A DNA stretch of 64,000 bases from assembly GCA_003134505.1 (NCBI GenBank), contig PLBK01000012.1:1-64000 (forward strand). Reading direction: 5' to 3'. Shown in pieces: positions 1-7,403 of the stretch. The position numbers and the translations under genes are program-made. This DNA comes from Actinomycetota bacterium. GTDB taxonomy: Bacteria > Actinomycetota > Thermoleophilia > Gaiellales > Gaiellaceae. How positions within the stretch are numbered: position 1 is the stretch's first letter; every line of letters begins with the position of its first letter. Under the pieces are notes generated by a model that searched no databases, had not been told where the DNA came from, and worked only from the letters and a program-made list of their open reading frames with translations.

Positions 1-50
1 CGACCTTCTGCATGGCAAGCAGACGCTCTAGCCAACTGAGCTACATCCGC
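1..50 (-). tRNA. tRNA-Gly (GCC), truncated by window edge (5' part only)
   Basis: Reverse complement reads GCGGATGTAGCTCAGTTGGCTAGAGCGTCTGCTTGCCATGCAGAAGGTCG: acceptor 5' strand, D-arm, and anticodon arm TCTGC-TTGCCAT-GCAGA with anticodon GCC. Confidence 0.93.
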
Positions 51-62
51 CCGGCGACCCGA

Positions 63-467
63 TTATAGCGACGCCCGGTCCAGGGCCTCGTTGACGAGCC
101 GGTCGGCGAGCTCGTTGTGCTCGCGGCGCACCGCCGTGTAGGTGACGCGTCCCACCTGCCGCGCAAGCCGCGCCGCCTCCAGGGAGAGCTCTCGCAGCGC
201 CGCGTTCTTGACCCGGTACTCGCCGCGCATCTGCTTGACGAGGAGCTCCGAGTCGGACACGACCTCGATCTCGTCGAGCCCGAGCTCGACCGCCCGCGCG
301 AGGCCGGCGAGCAGCGCCCGGTATTCCGCCACGTTGTTGGTCGCGACGCCGATCGCCTCGCCCTCGGCGGCCAGCACGGTGCCGTCCTCGGACTCGAGCA
401 CATAGCCGAACGCGGCCGGCCCGGGATTCCCGCGGGCGCCGCCGTCCGTGAAGAGCTTCGTCGTCAC
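63..467 (-). CDS. RNase HI-family protein (reverse-transcriptase-like RNase H fold)
   Basis: TTKLFTDGGARGNPGPAAFGYVL...NNVAEYRALLAGL...DSELLVKQM...REHNELADRLVNEAL, typical RNase H motifs; GTG start at 467 trims the longer ORF in the track. Confidence 0.9.
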   Translation of the reverse strand: MTTKLFTDGGARGNPGPAAFGYVLESEDGTVLAAEGEAIGVATNNVAEYRALLAGLARAVELGLDEIEVVSDSELLVKQMRGEYRVKNAALRELSLEAARLARQVGRVTYTAVRREHNELADRLVNEALDRASL

Positions 468-544
468 CGGCCGAGTCTCCCAGACCGTGTGGACGACCGA
501 GCCCATCGTTCTGCAAGCTCCAGACGCCATTCGACACGAGTGTC

Positions 545-642
545 CGCGCAGCCGTGGCTTCGCTGCGGCGTAGCCCGGGCCGTTCGGACGTCGACCACGT
601 GGGGAAGGGGGCTCACGGGGGAAACCGGCTGTTTCCCCCGTG
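545..642 (-). repeat. Dispersed palindromic repeat family, copy A (hairpin 614-642)
   Basis: CACGGGGGAAAC-cggct-GTTTCCCCCGTG (12-bp arms) directly abutting the stop codon of the minus-strand ALDH gene, followed by a second GC palindrome; shares sequence with copies near 6471, 25770 and 59121. Confidence 0.85.
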
Positions 643-2130
643 CTAGTCGATCTGAGCCCTTTGCAGCCGGCCCGAGTAGTCGACGTAGATCGACTTCCAC
701 TCCGTGAACACGTCGAGCGCCGCCTGGCCCGCCTCGCGGTGGCCGTTGCCCGTGTCCTTGGTGCCACCGAACGGCAGGTGCACCTCGGCGCCGGTCGTGC
801 CCGCGTTGACGTATGTGATGCCGGTCTCGAGGTCGCGCATGGCGCGGAACGCGCGGTTGACGTCGCGCGTGAAGATCGCCGACGAGAGGCCGAAGCGGAT
901 CCCGTTCGCGACACGGATCGCCTCGTCGAAGTCCCGCACGCGGATCAGCGCCGTCGTCGGGCCGAAGATCTCCTCCTGCGCGATCCGCATCTGCGGCTCG
1001 ACGTCGCCGAAGATCGTCGGCCGGTAGAAGAAGCCGCGGTCGAGGCCGTTCCCGGTCGCGACCTCGCCGCCGGTCAGCAGCCGCGCACCCTCGTCCTGGC
1101 CGATCTCCGTGTAGGAGTGGATCTTGTCGAGCGCCTTGCGGTTGATGACGGGGCCGACGTCCGTGTCCGGCTCCCACCCGGGCCCGAGCCGCATCCGCTC
1201 GGCGGCCGCGACCAGGCGCCCGGCGAGCTCGTCGTACACGCGCTCGTGTGCGATCACCCGGCTCGCCGCGGTGCAGCGCTGCCCCGAGGTCCCGAACGCC
1301 GACCAGAGGATGCCCTCGACCGCGAGCTCGAGGTCGGCGTCCTCCATGACGATGATGCCGTTCTTGCCGCCCAGCTCGAGATGGACGTGCTTGAGATGGT
1401 CGGCGGCCGCCTCGAGCACGGCGACGCCGGTCTCGCGCGAGCCGGTCAGCGTCACGACCGGCACGTCGGGGTGCCGCACGATGCGGTCGCCGACGTCGCG
1501 GCCGAAGCCGTGCACCACGTTGACGACCCCGGGCGGCACGCCCGCCTCGGAGAGCAGCTCGACGAAGCGCTCGCCCAGTGCCGGCGTGTCGTTGGCGGGC
1601 TTGAAGACGACCGTGTTGCCGCAGACGAGCGCCGGGACGATCTTCCAGGACGGGATCGCGATCGGGAAGTTCCAGGGCGTGATCACGCCGACGACGCCGA
1701 TCGGCATCCGGACGCTCATGTTGAACTTGTCCGGCAGCTCGGACGGCGTCGTCTGGCCGTGGAGGCGCCTGCCCTCCCCGGCCATGTAGTAGCTCATGTC
1801 GATCGCTTCCTGGACGTCTCCCCCGGCCTCGGCGATCACCTTGCCCATCTCGCGGGTCATCAGCTGGGCGAGCTCCTGCTTGTGCTCGGCGACGAGCGCG
1901 GCGAAGCGGAAGACGATCTCGCCGCGCTTCGGCGCGGGCACGAGCCGCCAGCTCCGGTACGCCTCCTTGGCCGCCTCGACGGCGCGGTCGACGTCCTCGG
2001 GGCCCGACCTCGGGAACGTGCCGATCGCCTCGCCCGTCGCGGGGCTCAGGCTCTCGAAGGTCTCGCCGCCGGCGGCGTCAACCCACTCGCCGCCGATGAA
2101 GTTCTGGAACGTCCGCGCCGCAGTGGCCAC
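643..2130 (-). CDS. Aldehyde dehydrogenase family protein
   Basis: 495 aa; FQNFIGGEWV, ITPWNFPIAIPSWK, VTLTGSRETG, LELGGKNGIIVMEDAD, SGQRCTAASR, EEIFGPTTALI. Confidence 0.96.
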   Translation of the reverse strand: MATAARTFQNFIGGEWVDAAGGETFESLSPATGEAIGTFPRSGPEDVDRAVEAAKEAYRSWRLVPAPKRGEIVFRFAALVAEHKQELAQLMTREMGKVIAEAGGDVQEAIDMSYYMAGEGRRLHGQTTPSELPDKFNMSVRMPIGVVGVITPWNFPIAIPSWKIVPALVCGNTVVFKPANDTPALGERFVELLSEAGVPPGVVNVVHGFGRDVGDRIVRHPDVPVVTLTGSRETGVAVLEAAADHLKHVHLELGGKNGIIVMEDADLELAVEGILWSAFGTSGQRCTAASRVIAHERVYDELAGRLVAAAERMRLGPGWEPDTDVGPVINRKALDKIHSYTEIGQDEGARLLTGGEVATGNGLDRGFFYRPTIFGDVEPQMRIAQEEIFGPTTALIRVRDFDEAIRVANGIRFGLSSAIFTRDVNRAFRAMRDLETGITYVNAGTTGAEVHLPFGGTKDTGNGHREAGQAALDVFTEWKSIYVDYSGRLQRAQID

Positions 2131-2157
2131 GGATTCGAGTCTAGCTCGGGTTTGAAG

Positions 2158-2388
2158 CTAGTTGAGCGCCGCGACCTCGACGGAGGGGAACGTCCCGGTG
2201 ACGCGCGCCCGCCGGCGGTCGCGCGTGACCCGCCGCTCGTCGCGCTCCGCCACCGCGCCGACGTTGCGCCGGTCGGGCCCGCGGCGGCGGTCGACGATCA
2301 CGGTCACGTCCGGATTGCTCCGGTAATGCGCGACCAGCGTGTCGTAGAGCTCGTCGACGAGCTCCGGCGGAACGACGCAGTAGATCAC
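2158..2388 (-). CDS. Hypothetical small protein, Arg-rich C-terminal half
   Basis: 76 aa MIYCVVPPELVDELYDTLVAHYRSNPDVTVIVDRRRGPDRR...; sits in a minus-strand gene run. Confidence 0.6.
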   Translation of the reverse strand: MIYCVVPPELVDELYDTLVAHYRSNPDVTVIVDRRRGPDRRNVGAVAERDERRVTRDRRRARVTGTFPSVEVAALN

Positions 2389-2437
2389 GGTCTGATTCTA
2401 GGGCGCTGAGCGGCGAGCGCTAGCCCCAGGAGGCCGT

Positions 2438-3028
2438 TCAGTTGTCCGGAAGCTTGGGAACGACGACGCCGGCCTCGTTCAGCTCGGCGTTCCAGTCCTT
2501 GAACATCGCGTCGAGATCGTCCGGCTCCAGGCCGCGCTGTGCGAGCCGCACCTGGGCGGAGCCGAGCACGATCCGGTACTGGTACCACGAGATCTCCCAG
2601 CACACGGTGATGACCACCTCGGGGTTCGTTCCGGAGAGCGCGACGATGCTCACCGCGGGCCAGCCCAGGCTGCGCGTCAGCCCCTCGACCGTGCGCCGGT
2701 GCGGGCTGAGGTTGAAGAGCGTGGCCGCCTCGACGATCGCCTGCTCGCCCCGGGAGAGCTGCCGCAGCATGGGCTCGGCCATCGGCTCGACCGGCGGACG
2801 CCGCCCGAGGAGCTTGCCGAGCAGGCCGCGCGTCGGCCGGTCGCCCGGTTGCACGGGGAGACCCGGCCCACCTTCGCTCACCCAGCCGTACGAGAGCGCC
2901 TGCTCCTTGCAGAGCGGGCAGACGTCGACGAACTCGCGGCCGTCCGGAGAGAAGCGGAACGGGCGCTCGCCGACGAGGATCGAGCGACCGCAGATCGCGC
3001 AAGTCACCGCTGCCCGGGCACCCACCAC
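2438..3028 (-). CDS. Hypothetical protein with N-terminal zinc ribbon (CxxC...CxxC)
   Basis: TCAICGRSILVGERPFRFSPDGREFVDVCPLCKEQA; 196 aa. Confidence 0.75.
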   Translation of the reverse strand: MVGARAAVTCAICGRSILVGERPFRFSPDGREFVDVCPLCKEQALSYGWVSEGGPGLPVQPGDRPTRGLLGKLLGRRPPVEPMAEPMLRQLSRGEQAIVEAATLFNLSPHRRTVEGLTRSLGWPAVSIVALSGTNPEVVITVCWEISWYQYRIVLGSAQVRLAQRGLEPDDLDAMFKDWNAELNEAGVVVPKLPDN

Positions 3029-3047
3029 GGCTCGACTCTACCCCTTG

Positions 3048-3123
3048 CAGCCGCAAAAGCCTTGGGCCAATCCGGCCCTGCTCACGCCGCAGCCGCAAGA
3101 GCCTCGGGCCGATCCGGCCCTGC
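3048..3123. repeat. Two-unit imperfect direct repeat, 34-bp units, 42-bp period
   Basis: CAGCCGCAAAAGCCTTGGGCCAATCCGGCCCTGC (3048-3081) and CAGCCGCAAGAGCCTCGGGCCGATCCGGCCCTGC (3090-3123). Confidence 0.85.
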
Positions 3124-3203
3124 GGCTCGCGGCTGTAAACCCGCGCAAACGCGGCCGCATGACGGCCGCTTCCGTCTGCTGCCAGGGGTGCCGCCCCCGT
3201 GAC

Positions 3204-5255
3204 CTACGCCTTGACTGCCTCCTTGGCCTTCTTGGCGTCGTCGATCAGCTTCTGGGCGATGTGGGTCGGGACCTCCTCGTAGCGGAGGAAGTGCATGGCG
3301 TAGTCGCCGCGGCCGCCGGTCAGCGAGGTCAGCGACTGGGAGTAGGTGAGGATCTCGGCCATCGGCACCTCGGCCTTGATCGTCGTCATCCCCGCGGTCG
3401 GCTCCATGCCGTGCAGCCGCCCGCGGCGGGAGTTGAGATCGCCGTTGACGGCACCCACGGCCTCGTCCGGAACCGTCACCTCCAGCTCCATGATCGGCTC
3501 GAGCAGCACCGGATCGGCCTTCTGGTAGGCGTCCTTGAACGCCATCGAGCCGGCGATCTTGAACGCCATCTCGGACGAGTCCACGGTGTGGTACTGACCA
3601 TCGACGAGGCGCACGGTCACCCCTTGCACCGGTGCGCCGGCGAGCTCGCCGTGCAGCATCGCCTCCTGGATCCCCTTGTCAACGGCGGGCCGGAAGCCCT
3701 GCGGGATGACGCCGCCGACGATCTTGTCCTGGAACTCGTAGCCCTCGTGCCCCGGGCGTGGCTCGATGACGATCTCGCAGTCGCCGAACTGGCCGCGGCC
3801 GCCGGTCTGCTTCTTGTAGCGGGCCCGGGAGCGCGCCTCCTTGCGGATCGTCTCCAGGTACGGGACGCGCGGCTGGTGCAGCTCGACCTCGACGCCGAAG
3901 CGCCGCTTGAGCCGCTCGACCGCCACCTCGACGTGCATCTGCGAGAGGCCGGCGAGGAGCTGCTCGCCCGTCTGCTCGTTTCGCCGCAGCTGCAGCGTCG
4001 GATCCTCCTCGGCCAGGCGCCGCAGCGACGCGTTGGCTTTGTCCTCGTCGCCCTTGGCCTTCGCGGACACCGCGAAGCTCATGACCGGCGACGGGAAGGG
4101 GATCGTCGGGAGCTCGACCGGGCGCTCGGAGTCGAGCAGCAGGTCGCCGGTCTGCGTCTCCTTCAGCTTCGCGATCGCGCCGATGTCGCCCGCGACGAAC
4201 TCGGACGTCGTCCCGTGCTCCTTGCCCTGGAGCGTCAGGAGCTGACCGATCCGCTCCTTCGAATGCGTGCGCACGTTCGCGAGCGTCGAATCGGCCTTGA
4301 CGCTCCCGGAGAGCACCCGGAAGACGTTGATCCGCCCGGCGAACGGGTCGGCGATGGTCTTGAACACGAACGCCGCCGCGCCCGCGTCGCCGACGTCGAT
4401 CGAGGAGCCCTTCCGCGCCGGCGAGGGCACGCCCTCGACGAGCAGGTCGAGCAGCGCCGTCGTGCCCAGGTTCTTCGTCGCCACGCCGCAGGCGACCGGG
4501 AAGAGCGTCCCGCGTGTGACCGCGTCCTTGAGCGCCTTCGCGACCTCCTCGACGCCGAGCTCCTCGCCCTCGAGGTAGCGCTCCATCAGCGCCTCGTCCG
4601 TCTCGACGACGGCGTCGAGGAGCTTCTCGCGATGCTCGGCGACCAGCTCCGCGAGGTCGGCGGGGATCTCGGCCGGCCCGGCCTCCTTGCCGCCCTCCGG
4701 GCTCGTGTACGCCTTCATGTGCAGCAGGTCGACGACCCCGTTCAGCTCGTGCTCGGCGCCGATCGGCAGCGCCACGGCCACGCAGGAGCCGGCCAGCTGG
4801 TCGTGGATCTGGTCGAGCGCGCGGAAGAAGTCGGCCCGCTCGCGGTCGAGCATGTTCACGAAGAGCACGCGCGCGAGCCCGCCCTCCTCGGCCCGCCGCC
4901 ATGCGCGGCCGGTGCCCACCTCGACTCCCATCACGGCGCTCACCACGACGAGCGCACCGTCGGCCACGGTCAGCGCCGCGATCGCGTCGCCCTGGAAGCC
5001 GGCGTCCCCGGGCGTGTCGAGGAGATTGATCTTCCGCCCCTGCCAGTCGGCGTGGCAGATCGAGGCGGAGAGCGTCATCTGGCGTTTGTGCTCTTCCTCC
5101 TCCCAGTCGCCGACGGTAGTGCCGGACTCCACGGTGCCGAGCCGGTTGACGCCGCCCGACTGGAACAGCATCGCCTCGACCAGCGACGTCTTTCCCGTTC
5201 CGCGGTGGCCGGCGACAGCGACGTTACGAATCTTTCCCGGCTCGGATACAGCCAT
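3204..5255 (-). CDS. Elongation factor G paralog (EF-G2/FusA2-like translational GTPase)
   Basis: 683 aa; GHRGTGKTSLVEAML P-loop, LLDTPGDAGF, EF-G domains III-V (RGQFGDCEIVIEPRPG, PVQGVTVRLVDGQYHTVDSSEMAFKIAGSMAF); GHRGTGKT rather than GHIDAGKT points to the paralog class. Confidence 0.9.
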   Translation of the reverse strand: MAVSEPGKIRNVAVAGHRGTGKTSLVEAMLFQSGGVNRLGTVESGTTVGDWEEEEHKRQMTLSASICHADWQGRKINLLDTPGDAGFQGDAIAALTVADGALVVVSAVMGVEVGTGRAWRRAEEGGLARVLFVNMLDRERADFFRALDQIHDQLAGSCVAVALPIGAEHELNGVVDLLHMKAYTSPEGGKEAGPAEIPADLAELVAEHREKLLDAVVETDEALMERYLEGEELGVEEVAKALKDAVTRGTLFPVACGVATKNLGTTALLDLLVEGVPSPARKGSSIDVGDAGAAAFVFKTIADPFAGRINVFRVLSGSVKADSTLANVRTHSKERIGQLLTLQGKEHGTTSEFVAGDIGAIAKLKETQTGDLLLDSERPVELPTIPFPSPVMSFAVSAKAKGDEDKANASLRRLAEEDPTLQLRRNEQTGEQLLAGLSQMHVEVAVERLKRRFGVEVELHQPRVPYLETIRKEARSRARYKKQTGGRGQFGDCEIVIEPRPGHEGYEFQDKIVGGVIPQGFRPAVDKGIQEAMLHGELAGAPVQGVTVRLVDGQYHTVDSSEMAFKIAGSMAFKDAYQKADPVLLEPIMELEVTVPDEAVGAVNGDLNSRRGRLHGMEPTAGMTTIKAEVPMAEILTYSQSLTSLTGGRGDYAMHFLRYEEVPTHIAQKLIDDAKKAKEAVKA

Positions 5256-5333
5256 AGAGAGGGGTCACCTCCTGAGAAGGGCGTTTGCGAGCCAAGCTTA
5301 ACGCCGCTCCGGCCCGGGCCGGACGACGGCCGC

Positions 5334-6116
5334 CTACTCGCCGGCGGGAGTGCGCACCTGGACGCCCGCGAGGCGCGAGCGCAGACGCAGGATCGCCTTC
5401 GTGTGCAGCTGGGAGACGCGCGACTCGGTGACGCCGAGCACGTCGCCGATCTCGCGCAGGGTCAGCTCCTCGTAGTAGTAGAGGGTGATCACGATCTTCT
5501 CGCGCTCCGGCAGGGCCGCGATCGACTCCGCCAGCGCCTCCCGCGTCTCCGTCTCGTCGAGTGCTCTCTGCGGCTCCAGGCCCGACGTGTCCTCGATCGT
5601 GTCGATCAGCGCCACCTGGTCGCCGCCCGACGAGGAGATCGTCCAGACCTCGTCGAGCGCGGCGATCGACGACCGCGCGATGTCGGTGAGGCTGTCGTCG
5701 AGCTCGGTCTCGGTGATCCCGATCTTCTCGGCGATCTCGTTGTCGCTGGGCGCGCGGTGGAGCTGCGCCTCGAGCGACGCCATCGCCCGCTCGATCTCGC
5801 GCGCCCGCGCGCGCACCGAGCGCGGCACCCAGTCCATGGCACGCAGCTCGTCGATGATTGCGCCCTTGATGCGCGTGATCGCGTACGTCTCGAACTTGAC
5901 GTCGCGATCGGGGTCGTAGCGCTCGATCGCGCCGATCAGGCCGAGCAGCCCGTAGGAGACGAGATCGTTCTCGTCGACGTGAGCCGGCAGGCCGCTCCCC
6001 AGGCGGCCGGCGACGAACTTGACGAGCGGCGCATAGGTGAGGATGAGCCGGTCGCGGATCGCCTTGTCCTGCGTCTTGCGGAACTCCCGCCACAGGCCTT
6101 TGAGGTCATCTGCCAC
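5334..6116 (-). CDS. RNA polymerase sigma factor, FliA/WhiG family
   Basis: YAPLVKFVAGRLGSGLPAHVDENDLVSYGLLGLIGAIERYDPDRDVKFETYAITRIKGAIIDELRAMDWVPRSVR and REKIVITLYYYEELTLREIGDVLGVTESRVSQLHTKAI; GTG start at 6116. Confidence 0.95.
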   Translation of the reverse strand: MADDLKGLWREFRKTQDKAIRDRLILTYAPLVKFVAGRLGSGLPAHVDENDLVSYGLLGLIGAIERYDPDRDVKFETYAITRIKGAIIDELRAMDWVPRSVRARAREIERAMASLEAQLHRAPSDNEIAEKIGITETELDDSLTDIARSSIAALDEVWTISSSGGDQVALIDTIEDTSGLEPQRALDETETREALAESIAALPEREKIVITLYYYEELTLREIGDVLGVTESRVSQLHTKAILRLRSRLAGVQVRTPAGE

Positions 6117-6148
6117 GCCGGGAGAATACGCAGTGGTCCGGTTGTTCC

Positions 6149-6340
6149 CTAGTGCGCCCGGAAGGCGCGCACGCAGAGGCCGACGAACCAGAGGGCGATC
6201 AGGCCCGCGCAGACCGAGACGACCCACAACGCCGAGTGGCTCCGTGCCGCAGCTCCGGCTTCGTACGCCATGCCGGCGCAGGCCGCCGCGAGGAGGAGGA
6301 AGAGCGCTCCGAGCGTGGGTCGAGGCTGCCGTGCGGCCAC
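6149..6340 (-). CDS. Hypothetical small membrane protein (two predicted TM segments)
   Basis: 63 aa, LGALFLLLAAACAGMAYEAGAAA...ALWVVSVCAGLIALWFVGLCV. Confidence 0.55.
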   Translation of the reverse strand: MAARQPRPTLGALFLLLAAACAGMAYEAGAAARSHSALWVVSVCAGLIALWFVGLCVRAFRAH

Positions 6341-6393
6341 CCTCCGACTCTATCCAGCCCGCAGGACCCGCAAGTACACTGGCCGGGCAACCC

Positions 6394-6465
6394 AGGGGAG
6401 TAGCTCAATGGTAGAGCACCGGTCTCCAAAACCGGGGGTTGCAGGTTCGAGTCCTGTCTCCCCTG
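6394..6465 (+). tRNA. tRNA-Trp (CCA)
   Basis: AGGGGAGTAGCTCAATGGTAGAGCACCGGTCTCCAAAACCGGGGGTTGCAGGTTCGAGTCCTGTCTCCCCTG; full cloverleaf, anticodon CCA. Confidence 0.98.
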
Positions 6466-6470
6466 CTGAG

Positions 6471-6499
6471 CACGGGGGAAACGGCCGGTTTCCCCCGTG
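6471..6499 (+). repeat. Dispersed palindromic repeat family, copy B (hairpin only, partial flank); likely terminator of tRNA-Trp
   Basis: CACGGGGGAAAC-ggccg-GTTTCCCCCGTG directly after the tRNA, followed by GGCCCCCTTCCC as in the other copies. Confidence 0.85.
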
Positions 6500-6760
6500 G
6501 GCCCCCTTCCCTGTAGGCAGGAATCCGAGCTGGAGATGGCCTGCGGCCGAATGAATCGGCCTCCGGCGCCGGCCGCGGGGCACGACAGGCGACCGGTTCT
6601 CGTTGCAAAGCGCGCAACTTCGGCCTACGCCGCGACACGGGGAAGGCCACTGCGGCCTTGGGGAGAGCATGCGGACAGCCAGTACACAAGGCAGATCGGC
6701 GGGCGATAACCCGTTCGGGCTCCCGGACCTTGCCGACTGCCTGCCAGAAGGGAGAAGCCT

Positions 6761-7171
6761 TTGAGACGCTCACTCTTTGCTGCGGCGGTGCTCGTGGCCG
6801 CCGCGCTCGCGGCTTCCGCTGCCAGTGCGGGCGGCGCGCACACGCTGTACGTCTCGCCGTCCGGATCGGGCGCCAACAACGACAAGTCCTGCGCGAGCGC
6901 TGCGTACTCGTCGATCCAGAGCGCCGTCAACGCGTCGAGCGCGGGCGGCACGGTCGTCGTCTGCCCCGGCACCTACGACGAGCAGGTCGCCGTGACCGTG
7001 TCCAACCTCACCGACGGGCCTTCTGGCCCGGTGGTCCCCTTTGCTCCGGTCGTGCCCGTCGGCCCTCGTATGCCCGTGCCCGTCGGCCCTGTCGGCCCAC
7101 GGGAACCGGTCGTGCCCTTCGCGCCGGGCGGCCCGGTCTGGCTCCAGTTCACGGCGACCTCGTTCGCCTAG
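6761..7171 (+). pseudogene. Secreted parallel beta-helix-type N-terminus, apparently truncated and fused to antisense collagen-like sequence
   Basis: Signal peptide plus [54 protein letters not shown] resembles right-handed beta-helix N-termini; the remaining translation [21 protein letters not shown] is the reverse complement of GPT/GTT codons. Confidence 0.6.
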
Positions 7172-7377
7172 CAGACCTGGCCGTGGCCGGTGTCGATCGC
7201 CCGCAGGGCGCCGGCAGGCTGCTGACCCTTCGAGGTCTTCGCGTAGCAGCCGTGGATCACGCCGCTCGAATCCGGGATGCTCGCCTGCACGGCGGTCGCG
7301 ATCCCGAAGACGGCTCCGGCGACGGCAACTGTCACGAACAGCTTGCCGCCGCGTCCCAACCCTCGAACACGCTTCAT
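7013..7377 (-). pseudogene. Collagen-like secreted protein, interrupted by in-frame TAG (7168-7170) and 3'-truncated at the junction
   Basis: MKRVRGLGRGGKLFVTVAVAGAVFGIATAVQASIPDSSGVIHGCYAKTSKGQQPAGALRAIDTGHGQVC[55 protein letters not shown], same frame; good upstream SD. Confidence 0.75.
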
Positions 7378-7403
7378 CTCTCTCCTCCTCTGCTTGATGA
7401 CTG

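Noticed and set aside
2442-6152. 1236-aa plus-strand ORF (and similar giants 640..2409, 23440..26145, 53871..56087, 26021..27778, 11772..13223)
   Set aside because: Shadow ORFs antisense to confidently identified genes; Arg/Asp/Glu/His-rich low-complexity translations typical of high-GC opposite-frame reading, with no recognisable domains.
6699-6712. GGGCGATAAC upstream of 6761 as a WhiG/FliA promoter
   Set aside because: Only a partial -10 match (GGGCGATAA vs GCCGATAA) and no TAAA -35; the downstream ORF is itself a probable pseudogene.
7020-7171. Pro/Val-rich repeat protein tail ([24 protein letters not shown]) as a genuine domain
   Set aside because: It is exactly the antisense of the Gly-x-Thr collagen repeats of the minus-strand gene, so it is treated as a junction artefact or pseudogene.
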